Source: Chlamydiota bacterium (GTDB lineage: Bacteria > Chlamydiota > Chlamydiia > Chlamydiales > Rhabdochlamydiaceae). Taken from it: a stretch of 64,000 nt of DNA. Location: positions 1 through 64,000 of the forward strand of contig JABDCT010000001.1 in NCBI GenBank assembly GCA_013287985.1. The letters run 5' to 3'. Positions 1-8,254 of this stretch are shown piece by piece (the stretch's first letter is position 1; every line of letters starts with the position of its first letter). Under the pieces are notes generated by a model. It did no database searches, was not told the DNA's origin, and saw nothing but the letters and a program-made list of their open reading frames with translations. A program made the position numbers and the translations under genes.

Positions 1-938
1 CGACGCTGTTTGCCCTCGATGCGCTGGTCAGCCAGCACATGAGCGACTTTAGGCTCTTTCAATTCCCCTGGTGCGAGCCGCACTGCGAACCGGAGTGTCC
101 TTCAACAGCAGATGTGTGGATCGGCGGCTTTGGCAACTTTTCGCATCAAAAGGCTGAAGATCAGAACCCGGCGTTCCATTACAACACCGGAGGAGTCATC
201 GTAGGTATCGACTACTATGGCTGCAAAGACTGGGGCCTCTTTGGCGGCGGCGTCGGCTATACCTACACAGACCTCCATGAAAATAGTCATGCAGGTCATG
301 CCAATGTCAATGCCTACTATGGCACTTTATACGGCACTCTCAACTTGTGCGATTTTTATCTCGAGCTCGCTATGTGGGCTGTCTACCACATGATGCACAA
401 CAGTCGCAATATCTCCTTCCCCGGCTTCGATGCAACAGCAAAGAGTCACATCCACGGCTGGCAAGCCGAGCCACACCTTGCTCTTGGCTACGACTTCCTC
501 TACGACTGGGGCGCGATCGAGCCCTTTGCGGCATTTGACTGGGCGGTCAATTGGGAAGATGACTTCCGGGAACATGGCGCCGGTGAATTTAATTGGCGCC
601 AGAAGGCGCACAGATCTTCGATGCTGCGCAGCGAAGCAGGCCTCAAGTTCTTTGAGCGCTGGCAATTCTGCTGGGGCGATTTCTCTATGCGCGAGACACT
701 CAGCTACGTGAACCAGAATCCATTCGGCACAGGAACTGTGCGCGCGGGAATTGTCGGTGAACCGGGTTCTATCACGCTCCACTCCCTCGATGAGACGCAG
801 AACCTGGGTGCGGTGGGCTTGGAACTCATCTTCCAACCGGGCGATCGGTTGAATACATTTACTTTAAGCTACGACGGCGAATTTGGAGAGGATTTCAGGT
901 CGCAAGAAGTGATCTTTAATTATCAGCTAGATTTTTAA
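1..938 (+). CDS. autotransporter, C-terminal beta-barrel (5' end outside window)
   Basis: This is the 3' part of a larger gene. The reading frame is open from base 3 and stays in frame through the Met codon at 39, so that Met is internal. The 311 visible residues are the translocator barrel of a type V autotransporter: alternating aromatic and small residues in beta-strand pattern, ending in the terminal Phe (QLDF) typical of barrels inserted by BamA. A cysteine cluster (C-EPH-C-EPE-C) lies at the barrel entry. The passenger is upstream and unseen. The next gene carries a gap-free copy of the same barrel (about 91% identical protein by eye), so this is one member of a paralogous surface-protein family. 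The barrel is expected in the outer membrane with its passenger at the cell surface. Confidence 0.85.
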   Translation, partial: TLFALDALVSQHMSDFRLFQFPWCEPHCEPECPSTADVWIGGFGNFSHQKAEDQNPAFHYNTGGVIVGIDYYGCKDWGLFGGGVGYTYTDLHENSHAGHANVNAYYGTLYGTLNLCDFYLELAMWAVYHMMHNSRNISFPGFDATAKSHIHGWQAEPHLALGYDFLYDWGAIEPFAAFDWAVNWEDDFREHGAGEFNWRQKAHRSSMLRSEAGLKFFERWQFCWGDFSMRETLSYVNQNPFGTGTVRAGIVGEPGSITLHSLDETQNLGAVGLELIFQPGDRLNTFTLSYDGEFGEDFRSQEVIFNYQLDF

Positions 939-956
939 TTCATTTGAATTAAATTT
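936..956. terminator. possible weak terminator hairpin between autotransporter genes
   Basis: A short AT-rich inverted repeat (TTAATTCA / TGAATTAA) follows the stop codon of the first autotransporter gene and is followed by a short T-run. It could end the upstream transcript before the next gene. The stem has low GC content, so the call is weak. Confidence 0.3.
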
Positions 957-996
957 TTACGACTCTTAATTTTAGAATAAAAAAGAGGAGAATCCT

Positions 997-3900
997 ATGT
1001 CCCCAAAATCGCGCGCTTTTATATCAAGTACTACAGCGTTTACCCTGCTTTTTGCATTGGGTCACGCCCTAACCACCTACACAGTAGACACACCCACCGA
1101 TGCGGCGATTACAACAGGCGGCACAACAACAGGAACACGATCGGGGGACCTGCGCTATGTCCTCAACAAAATCCTCAATGATCAAGCTCTAGGACCCACA
1201 GATTCTCGCCAAATCAATTTTACATCTTCGGCTACACTAAGCGCCATTCCTCCCATGGTTGGTCTATTCGCTGATGAAACCATCACGATCGGAAATGCGA
1301 GCGGCGCTACGACGATCGATGGGAACGGTTTGACACGTGCATTCTTTATTCCTCGAGGAAATGTCACGCTCCGAAATCTCGTGATCCAAAACGCCTCGGC
1401 CCTAGGCGGTAGCGGTGGCAATCTTGGAGGGGGCGGAGGAATGGGCGCAGGAGGCGGCCTCTTTGTTGGTAACGACGGAACTTTTACTCAGCCCACTGTG
1501 ACCTTGCAAAATGTCTCCTTTTCTAATTGCAACGCCACCGGAGGTGGAGGAGGGTCGGGCAGTGGAGCAGGTGGCGGTGGTGGACTAGGCGGAAATGGTG
1601 GAAGCGGTTCCGGAGGTGGAGGGGGCTACTGCGGCAATGGGGGAAATAGTCTTGGCGGCGGGGGCGGAGCCGGTGGCGATGGAGGATCTTTTTTTGGCGG
1701 TGGTGGAGGCAGCGCAATTATTGGTGCAAATGGAGGAAACGGTAGTAATAGCGGAACCGGGCAAAACGGGGGCACTACTTCTACCTTTGTTTTTGGGGGT
1801 GGCGGTGGTGGTTGTGGTAGTATAGGAGGCAACGGCGGTGGTACTTCTCCTGGTTCTGCAAATTTCACCCCTGGTGGAGGGGGTGGTGGTCTCAATGGAT
1901 CTAATGCTTCAGGATCTGGTGGGCAAGGAGGCATTGGAGGCGGAGCAGGAGGCAGTGGCGCTTTCTTTGGTGGCAAGGGTGGCTTAGGCGGCGGTGGCGG
2001 CGGAGGAAGTGGTTCAAGTGGGGGTGGCAAAGGAGGCTTCGGTGCAGGTGGCGGCGGTGGTAACGTCACGGGTGCCGTTGGAGGCTTCGGCGCTGGTGGT
2101 GGTGGTGGTGGCAACAATGGCGCGAGTGGCGGCTTTGGCGGAGGGGGTGCTGGCGGAGGCAACATTAGCTCCGGAGCAGGCGGATTCGGTGCAGGAGGAG
2201 GAAGCGGCTCTCACCCAGGCAGTGGTGGGATCGGAGCCCTCGATGGAACTCTTCACCAAGGAGGAGGCGCTGCAGGACTTGGAGGAGCAATTTTTGTCAC
2301 CGGGGGTGGAGCGGCTCTTTTTTATGGTGGTTCGTCCACTGTTTCAGGAAGCACAACCTTCGGAGGAAGTGGCAACGGCACAGGCGCTGCAATCGGAACA
2401 GATCTCTTCGCCGTTTCGGGCAGCAACTTAAATTTTGCTCCAGACGCCAATGAATCGATCACCTTAAATGGAACTATCGCAGATGACAGCAGCATTTCTC
2501 TTCCAGGATCACCGGGTGGATATAGACCTGGAGCAGGAACAGGCGCAGCACTCAATGTAAACGGCCCTGGAACATTAATTCTAAACGGTGATAGCACCTA
2601 TATCGGACTTACAACCGTTGCAAGTGGAAGACTCTCGGTAAATGGCTCCATATTGAGCAGCACAATAGTCAACTCTGGTGCAACACTAGGTGGTACGGGA
2701 TTTATCGGCAGCGAAAGCGTGCCCGTAAGCGTAACCTTGCAAGGAGGTGCCACACTTGCTCCGGGGAATTCGATCGGAACACTCACGATCACGGACACGC
2801 TAAATTACGCCTCCGATGCAGTGACTCTCATCGAGATCGATCCCAGCGCTTCTTCTAAAATCATCGTTTCCGGTACAGCCAACTTAGCCGGTAGCGTACA
2901 AGTCAATCAAGATGCAGGCTTGTATCCGGAAGTAGGATTTTACACCATTTTAACTTCAGATGAACTGGTGGGGACCTTTGATCCCGCTGTACTGGGCGGT
3001 CTTCCTGGATTTTCTTTTAGTCTGGATTATTTGAATAACGAAGTCCTACTCATTTTTGTCGGGCCACCCTCACCCATTCCCTCGGATATCATTCCAACAG
3101 ATGGCCTGAGCGGAAATGATCTGAAAATCGCCAGTTATCTCAACAGCATTAACTCTATCGCTCTTGTCGGCTTAACAGGCAGCGAGCTTACAAATGCACT
3201 GAGTAGCGTCTCACCTGAGCGCTATTTCTATGGCACATTTGCCACACAGACGACGCTGTTTGCCATCGATACTGTGGTCAGTCAGCACATGAGCGACTTT
3301 AGACTGTTCCAATTCCCCTGGTGCGAGCCGCATTGCGAACCCGAATGTCCCACAACAGCAGATGTCTGGATCGGCGGCTTTGGCAACTTTTCGCATCAAA
3401 AAGCTGAAAACCAGAACCCCGCTTTCCATTACAACACCGGTGGAGTCATCGTGGGCCTCGACTACTATGGCTGCAGAGACTGGGGCCTATTTGGCGGCGG
3501 TATCGGCTATACCTACACCGACCTCCATGAAAATCGCCATTCAGGCCATGCCAACATCAACGCCTACTATGGCACTCTATACGGCACTCTGACTCTATGC
3601 GACTTTTACTTAGAGCTCGCCATGTGGGGCGTCTATCACATGATCCACAACAGCCGTAACATCTCCTTCCCCGGCTTCGATGCAACGGCGAAGAGCCGCA
3701 TCCACGGCTGGCAAGCTGAGCCGCACCTCGCTTTAGGATACGACTTCATCTACAGCTGGGGCGCTATCGAGCCCTTTGCTGCATTTGACTGGGCGGTCAG
3801 TTGGGAGGATAATTTCCGCGAACATGGCGCCGGAGACCTTAACTGGCGTCAGAAAGCGCACCGATCTTCGATGCTGCGCAGTGAGGCGGGACTCAAGTTT

Positions 3901-4188
3901 TTTGAGCGCTGGCAATTCTGCTGGGGCGATTTCTCTATGCGCGAGACACTCAGCTACGTGAACCAGAATCCATTCGGCACAGGAACTGTGCGTGCGGGAA
4001 TTGTCGGTGAGCCAGGATCGGTGACGCTGCATTCTCTCGACAAGACGCAGAACCTGGGCGCGGTGGGCTTAGAGCTCCTCTTCCAACCAGGTGATCGCTT
4101 GAATACATTTACTTTAAGCTACGATGGCGAGTTTGGTGAGGACTTCAGATCACAGCAGGTCGTTCTAAAATACCAGAGAGATTTTTAA
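997..4188 (+). CDS. autotransporter with glycine-rich passenger (Pmp-like)
   Basis: A 1063-residue autotransporter with a strong ribosome site (AGAGGAG) before the ATG. The order is: signal peptide (about 1-24); a parallel beta-helix-like region with a Pmp-like FxxN (FSNC); a glycine-rich block (about residues 135-440) of GGGG/GGNGG runs; one GGAI-type motif; a PATR-like stretch near 525-570 (GPGTLILNGDSTY, then GATLGGTG); and a C-terminal barrel (about 765-1063) ending in Phe. This is the usual layout for Sec export, barrel insertion and surface display; chlamydial Pmps share it, but no full Pmp repeat array is present. The barrel copies the preceding gene without gaps. The passenger may be an adhesin; that is inference. 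Confidence 0.88.
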   Translation: MSPKSRAFISSTTAFTLLFALGHALTTYTVDTPTDAAITTGGTTTGTRSGDLRYVLNKILNDQALGPTDSRQINFTSSATLSAIPPMVGLFADETITIGNASGATTIDGNGLTRAFFIPRGNVTLRNLVIQNASALGGSGGNLGGGGGMGAGGGLFVGNDGTFTQPTVTLQNVSFSNCNATGGGGGSGSGAGGGGGLGGNGGSGSGGGGGYCGNGGNSLGGGGGAGGDGGSFFGGGGGSAIIGANGGNGSNSGTGQNGGTTSTFVFGGGGGGCGSIGGNGGGTSPGSANFTPGGGGGGLNGSNASGSGGQGGIGGGAGGSGAFFGGKGGLGGGGGGGSGSSGGGKGGFGAGGGGGNVTGAVGGFGAGGGGGGNNGASGGFGGGGAGGGNISSGAGGFGAGGGSGSHPGSGGIGALDGTLHQGGGAAGLGGAIFVTGGGAALFYGGSSTVSGSTTFGGSGNGTGAAIGTDLFAVSGSNLNFAPDANESITLNGTIADDSSISLPGSPGGYRPGAGTGAALNVNGPGTLILNGDSTYIGLTTVASGRLSVNGSILSSTIVNSGATLGGTGFIGSESVPVSVTLQGGATLAPGNSIGTLTITDTLNYASDAVTLIEIDPSASSKIIVSGTANLAGSVQVNQDAGLYPEVGFYTILTSDELVGTFDPAVLGGLPGFSFSLDYLNNEVLLIFVGPPSPIPSDIIPTDGLSGNDLKIASYLNSINSIALVGLTGSELTNALSSVSPERYFYGTFATQTTLFAIDTVVSQHMSDFRLFQFPWCEPHCEPECPTTADVWIGGFGNFSHQKAENQNPAFHYNTGGVIVGLDYYGCRDWGLFGGGIGYTYTDLHENRHSGHANINAYYGTLYGTLTLCDFYLELAMWGVYHMIHNSRNISFPGFDATAKSRIHGWQAEPHLALGYDFIYSWGAIEPFAAFDWAVSWEDNFREHGAGDLNWRQKAHRSSMLRSEAGLKFFERWQFCWGDFSMRETLSYVNQNPFGTGTVRAGIVGEPGSVTLHSLDKTQNLGAVGLELLFQPGDRLNTFTLSYDGEFGEDFRSQQVVLKYQRDF

Positions 4189-4245
4189 GTCCTATCAAAC
4201 GTCTTCTAAGCTAAAAACGTGCCCATGCCCGTGGGGTCGTTTAAA

Positions 4246-4704
4246 TTAAGCTGTGATAGGATTACCCTTTAACATCAGAGCAACATCGACTGCATCGAAA
4301 CTGTTTGGATTAATGATCTTGACGAGGAAAATAGAAGAGATTGCCCATTTGACAGCTTCTTCTGGAGTTATTTTCCTTGGTGGCTCATAGGACATGGCAA
4401 ATATGCGCCCTAGAACGGGAGTCATTTCAATGCAACCTCGTAACAGCTCGGCACATCCTTTCCACATGTGAAACATATGTCCTCTGTCTTGAGTCATCAG
4501 CATCATAAAAGCGTGAAACGCAATATGCGCAATTGCAACCATCACACGTATGAATCCTGCTGCCATGCCTAATAGGGGATATCGAGCCCACTGATTGAAC
4601 GTAGGCTCAATGATGACCACGCACTTGCCAACAGTAATAACCTCTACATCGCTATAAAGAAGAGGCGCCAAAGGAGCTTTGCATTCTGTAAAGTAAATAT
4701 TCAT
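4246..4704 (-). CDS. hypothetical protein with paired hydrophobic segments
   Basis: A 152-residue protein that I do not recognise. A hydrophobic stretch at about 45-68 (LLGMAAGFIRVMVAIAHIAF) may form a helical hairpin or a single membrane segment, and a second weaker one lies near 122-132. There is no signal peptide and no clear ribosome site. It stands alone between the autotransporter and dnaN, divergent from dnaN. Small proteins with paired hydrophobic segments are common among chlamydial inclusion-membrane (Inc) candidates, but here that is only a guess. Confidence 0.55.
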   Translation of the reverse strand: MNIYFTECKAPLAPLLYSDVEVITVGKCVVIIEPTFNQWARYPLLGMAAGFIRVMVAIAHIAFHAFMMLMTQDRGHMFHMWKGCAELLRGCIEMTPVLGRIFAMSYEPPRKITPEEAVKWAISSIFLVKIINPNSFDAVDVALMLKGNPITA

Positions 4705-4783
4705 AGAAACATCTTATCACAAAATTCATTTTTCTTCAAATGGCTACTCCGCTATTTTCTAGTAGAACTTTTAGGAGGTATTT

Positions 4784-5887
4784 ATGAAATTTCTCGTCCA
4801 ACGCGCCGATCTACTCCAGATGATTGCCCGCATCCAAGGCGCTGTCCCCACCCGCCCCGCCATTCCCATTCTCGCAAACGTGCTCATGGAAGCCGCTAGC
4901 GACCAGGTCATCCTCAGTGCAACGGATCTCACGGTGAGCATCCGCGCCTACTGCGACGCTAAAGTCCAGCAAGAGGGAGCCATCACGCTGCCCGCCCGTC
5001 GCCTGTTCCAACTCGTGCGCGAGCTCCAGGCGCCGCAAGTCGAGATCGAGGCGATTTCCCCTGAAGTGGCTCTCGTCCACGCAGGAAGCTCTCACTTCAA
5101 GATCCAGGGCATGCACAAGAGTGAATTCCCCGCCCTCCCCGACCTCTCCCAGGGGCATGAACTCTCGCTGCAAGCCGGCCAGTTCAAAGAGATGCTGATG
5201 CGCACCGCCTTTGCTGCCGCACGCGATGACACCCGCCCCGCCCTCAACGGTGTCCTGATGCAGAAAAGCGGCACTCTCTTTACTTTTGTTGGAACGGATG
5301 GCAAAAAACTCGCTAAAAACGCCTTTGAGCTGCCGGGAAGTTCTGCGGAAAGCGGATCTTACATCATCCCACTCGGCGCCGTTGAAGAAATGGCGAAACT
5401 GCTCGAAAATGGCGATGAGAAGATCAAGCTCGTCGTGATGCGCGACAAGATCGCTTTAGAGACCGGAGCCGTGACGATCATCTCCAAATTGCTCACCGGC
5501 CAATATCCCGACTTTGCACGCGTCATCCCCGCAAAACAGCCCAGCACCCTCAAGCTGCACCGCGAAGAGCTCATCGCCCTGCTGCGCCAGGTCGCCCTCT
5601 TTACTTCAGAACAGAGCAGCGCCGTCCGCTTCTCCTTCACCGAAGGTCTCCTCCACCTCTCTGCAATCAGCGGCGAGATCGGCGAGGGCAAGGTGAATAT
5701 GCCCGTTAATTACAGCGGTCCCAAGCTCGACATCGCCTTTAATCCCCACTGCTTCCTCGACGTGCTCCGCCACAGCAAGGATGAAGTGGTGAATTTCAGC
5801 GTGACCGAGCCGTTCAGTCCCGGACTCGTCACCGATTCGTCGCAGGCGCAGTTCGTGATCATGCCGATGCGACTTGTGGAAGCATGA
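4784..5887 (+). CDS. dnaN: DNA polymerase III beta subunit (sliding clamp)
   Basis: A 367-residue sliding clamp. It begins MKFLVQRADLLQMI and shows three successive clamp domains of about 120 residues, ending in the conserved FVIMPMRL motif that contacts clamp-binding peptides. It forms a dimeric ring around DNA and tethers the replicative polymerase. A good ribosome site (AGGAGG, 6 nt spacing) fixes the start. The stop overlaps the recF start by ATGA, so the two are translationally coupled. dnaA and gyrB are not next to it, so this is not a classic dnaA-dnaN-recF-gyrB origin cluster. Confidence 0.97.
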   Translation: MKFLVQRADLLQMIARIQGAVPTRPAIPILANVLMEAASDQVILSATDLTVSIRAYCDAKVQQEGAITLPARRLFQLVRELQAPQVEIEAISPEVALVHAGSSHFKIQGMHKSEFPALPDLSQGHELSLQAGQFKEMLMRTAFAAARDDTRPALNGVLMQKSGTLFTFVGTDGKKLAKNAFELPGSSAESGSYIIPLGAVEEMAKLLENGDEKIKLVVMRDKIALETGAVTIISKLLTGQYPDFARVIPAKQPSTLKLHREELIALLRQVALFTSEQSSAVRFSFTEGLLHLSAISGEIGEGKVNMPVNYSGPKLDIAFNPHCFLDVLRHSKDEVVNFSVTEPFSPGLVTDSSQAQFVIMPMRLVEA

Positions 5888-6939
5888 TCCAAATAAAAAG
5901 CCTCGACTTGAGGGATTTTCGCAACTACGAAGAGGCACACGTTGAATTTGTCCCCGGGATCAACTGGATCGTCGGCAGCAACGCGCAAGGCAAGACAAAT
6001 TTGCTCGAGGCGCTCTCGCTGCTATCGCTGGGACGCTCTTTTCGTACCCCTCACCTCTCCGATCTAATCCGCTCAGGAGCGAGTAGCTTCGCGATCAGAG
6101 CCGTGATCCTAAAAGATGAGGTCGAACAGACGCTGACCCTGACGTACGATGGGAAAGCGAAAAAGATCGAGCTAAGCGGTAAATCCTACGATCGCTTTGG
6201 ACCGCTCATCGGCTTCCTTCCCTCCGTCCTCTACCAGCCCGAAGATAGCGCCCTGATCACAGGCATCCCCGCGCTGCGCCGCCGCTTCCTCGATATGCAC
6301 ATAGCCCAATCGAGCCCCGCCTACCTGCAGCAGCTTGTGCGCTATTACCAGGCGATGAAGCAGCGCAATGCGATCTTAAAGAAGCATATCAATGCGCCGC
6401 TGGAGCCCTGGGAAGAGCTAATGGCAGAATCCGGCGCCCTCATCATGCGCATGCGCAGAGAGACTATCGCCGCGCTCTCCGAAATGCTGACCAAAACCGC
6501 ACACCACCTCTCTAATGGAGAAGACGACGTGCGCTGTCATTACGAGAGCCATGTGGAACACGAAGATCTGCTTTTAAAAAGCTGGCAGGAGGGCCTTGCC
6601 AAAGACAAAGAAATGGGAATCACGCGCAGCGGACCGCACCGCGACGACCTGATTTTCTCACTCGGAGAGTCGGCGGCTAAAGAGCGCGCCAGCCAGGGTC
6701 AGCGCCGCACACTCGTCGCTGCTTTAAAGTTGGCAGAGTGGCAGATTTTGCAAAGAAACACGGGATATCCCCCGCTGATGCAGATCGATGATTTTGGCGT
6801 TCATCTAGACGCCGAGCGCAAAGAGAAGTTTCGGGGGGCGCTTCCCCAGGGAGCCCAAGTCTTCCTCACCTCGCCTCACGAAGAGGCTTTTGAGGCGCAC
6901 TTTATTTACATCGGAGGTGGTACATTGGTAAAGTCGTAA
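5884..6939 (+). CDS. recF: DNA replication and repair protein RecF
   Basis: A 351-residue SMC-like ATPase that helps load RecA at gaps and stalled forks. The N-terminal motif LRDFRNYEEA is followed by the Walker A loop GSNAQGKTN, and near the C-terminus by the ABC signature (SQGQRRTLVAALKLAE) and a Walker B-like segment (PLMQIDDFGVHLD). Length fits the family. It overlaps dnaN by 4 bases, and its last 34 bases overlap, tail to tail, the F-box-like gene on the other strand. Confidence 0.96.
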   Translation: MIQIKSLDLRDFRNYEEAHVEFVPGINWIVGSNAQGKTNLLEALSLLSLGRSFRTPHLSDLIRSGASSFAIRAVILKDEVEQTLTLTYDGKAKKIELSGKSYDRFGPLIGFLPSVLYQPEDSALITGIPALRRRFLDMHIAQSSPAYLQQLVRYYQAMKQRNAILKKHINAPLEPWEELMAESGALIMRMRRETIAALSEMLTKTAHHLSNGEDDVRCHYESHVEHEDLLLKSWQEGLAKDKEMGITRSGPHRDDLIFSLGESAAKERASQGQRRTLVAALKLAEWQILQRNTGYPPLMQIDDFGVHLDAERKEKFRGALPQGAQVFLTSPHEEAFEAHFIYIGGGTLVKS

Positions 6940-8219
6940 ATTTTTACGACTTGGTACTCACTACCTTGGGGAGTTGTCACTTGCTCTGCAATCGCGATCT
7001 TGCCATCTGCAACACCAAGACATTTAAAAGTACTAAAATTGAGTGGCAAGGGCACTTGGGTGTGGAATAGATCCCAAGCTTTATTCAGAATCGTTCTTAT
7101 TACAGGTTTTGTCCGCACATTATCGTAAGTGTCTAGGATCCATTTTGCAAGAGCTGAGGTTCTGCTGTGCAGGGGCAATGTCATTTTAAGCGGTTCGCCT
7201 GTTTTTAAAGAAAATCCCCAGACGGGATTTGAGCCGTTATAACAGTTCCTCGTAAAGATAATAGAGTCGCCGTGCACATAATAATCATCAGGCTCAAACA
7301 AACTTATTAAAGTTCTGTTAAACAATAATTCTCCTTGAGAATTACAACAAAAAACTTCTAGGGATTTATCTTTATCATTAAATGTGGATAAAGCCACGAA
7401 TTTATCGGAAAAATAACCAATCTTCTTCACTATTTCGGGAATTTGTAAGGGAATTTGTAGAAAGATAGGACCTTTCATTGCTCCATTGGAGAATGCAAAG
7501 GCTGCATTATTCCAACCTGAACAGTAAAGACAGTTGCGCCCCACTGAGAAGTTCTCGATGTTCTGAAGCAATAGATTTCCTGTTATTGCATCAACTACTT
7601 CATCAAGGTTACGAATTGCAACACATCCACTTGAGGGATCAAAACCAACACACCGCCCGAACTGAGAATAGATCACTTCGTTGAGTGAATGATAAAAATA
7701 GCTCTGCCCCTGGCCTGTAGTTATCCTAATCAGAGTATCTGTCAGTAGGGAAAATCCTCCTGCTGCATCAGTAGGCTGCGTAAAAACTTCCCTTTCTAAA
7801 AGAGGATTTCCCTTCAGATCAAAAACTGTGTATTTTTGGCCATCAAAAGCATGAATTCGTCCGTCTGAAACAGAGAACTGTGTCTCTTTACTAAAGCGGA
7901 GCGGACAAACAGATAAACTAGGCTGAGTTGCAAATGGGATTGCTGCCAATTTTTGGTATCTTGCACGTCCTGATTCGCTTGCAAATGTTTCTTTGTGAAA
8001 CAGAATTACCCTTGGTATTTTTAAATTAAAATACTCATCTGTTTTTGAAAGAATATTCCAGTTAACTTTGCAAGTCCGAGCTAAGGATACAAAGGCTTTT
8101 TGATCAGTTGCTATATAGTGAATAATGCGTTGGATAACATCGCCCGGAAGAGCTCTATTATCAGGAAAAAGGGCAAAACCTTCAAAAACTTTATTGTAAT
8201 TACTTACTTCATTTGACAT
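6906..8219 (-). CDS. F-box-like protein with predicted beta-propeller repeats
   Basis: A 437-residue protein starting at the ATG (MSNEVSNYNK); an in-frame TTG five codons upstream lies inside the promoter. Residues about 20-65 (ALPGDVIQRIIHYIA, then LARTCKVNW) match an F-box: Leu-Pro followed by helices and the SLARTCK/W motif. The rest is repeated short beta-strand blocks with alternating hydrophobics and FDLKGNPLL-type turns, like a degenerate propeller or kelch-like substrate domain. In eukaryotes the F-box binds Skp1 in SCF ubiquitin ligases, and intracellular bacteria use F-box effectors to redirect host ubiquitylation. Effector status is inferred. It is more AT-rich than the flanking recF and pgi. 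Its promoter lies in the end of pgi. Confidence 0.68.
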   Translation of the reverse strand: MSNEVSNYNKVFEGFALFPDNRALPGDVIQRIIHYIATDQKAFVSLARTCKVNWNILSKTDEYFNLKIPRVILFHKETFASESGRARYQKLAAIPFATQPSLSVCPLRFSKETQFSVSDGRIHAFDGQKYTVFDLKGNPLLEREVFTQPTDAAGGFSLLTDTLIRITTGQGQSYFYHSLNEVIYSQFGRCVGFDPSSGCVAIRNLDEVVDAITGNLLLQNIENFSVGRNCLYCSGWNNAAFAFSNGAMKGPIFLQIPLQIPEIVKKIGYFSDKFVALSTFNDKDKSLEVFCCNSQGELLFNRTLISLFEPDDYYVHGDSIIFTRNCYNGSNPVWGFSLKTGEPLKMTLPLHSRTSALAKWILDTYDNVRTKPVIRTILNKAWDLFHTQVPLPLNFSTFKCLGVADGKIAIAEQVTTPQGSEYQVVKIYDFTNVPPPM

Positions 8220-8225
8220 GTAATA

Positions 8226-8254
8226 ATTATACAATTTTACTTAATAAGTATCAA
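8226..8254 (-). promoter_or_regulatory. sigma-70-type promoter for the F-box-like gene, probably leaderless
   Basis: On the minus strand TTGATA is separated by 17 nt from a perfect TATAAT, which ends 6 nt before the ATG. Transcription would begin at or next to the start codon. No Shine-Dalgarno sequence is present. The -35 box overlaps the last codons of pgi. Confidence 0.6.

Noticed and set aside
327-836. 169-codon minus-strand frame inside the first autotransporter barrel
   Set aside because: Mirror of the barrel codons; a similar frame appears in the second barrel only because the DNA is duplicated.
1626-2165. Proline-rich 179-codon frame on the minus strand
   Set aside because: It is the complement of the glycine-rich passenger codons (GGN read as CCN), with no ribosome site and no independent support.
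4705-4783. Replication origin next to dnaN
   Set aside because: No dnaA gene, no cluster of DnaA-box-like 9-mers; the gap is short and looks like a promoter region only.
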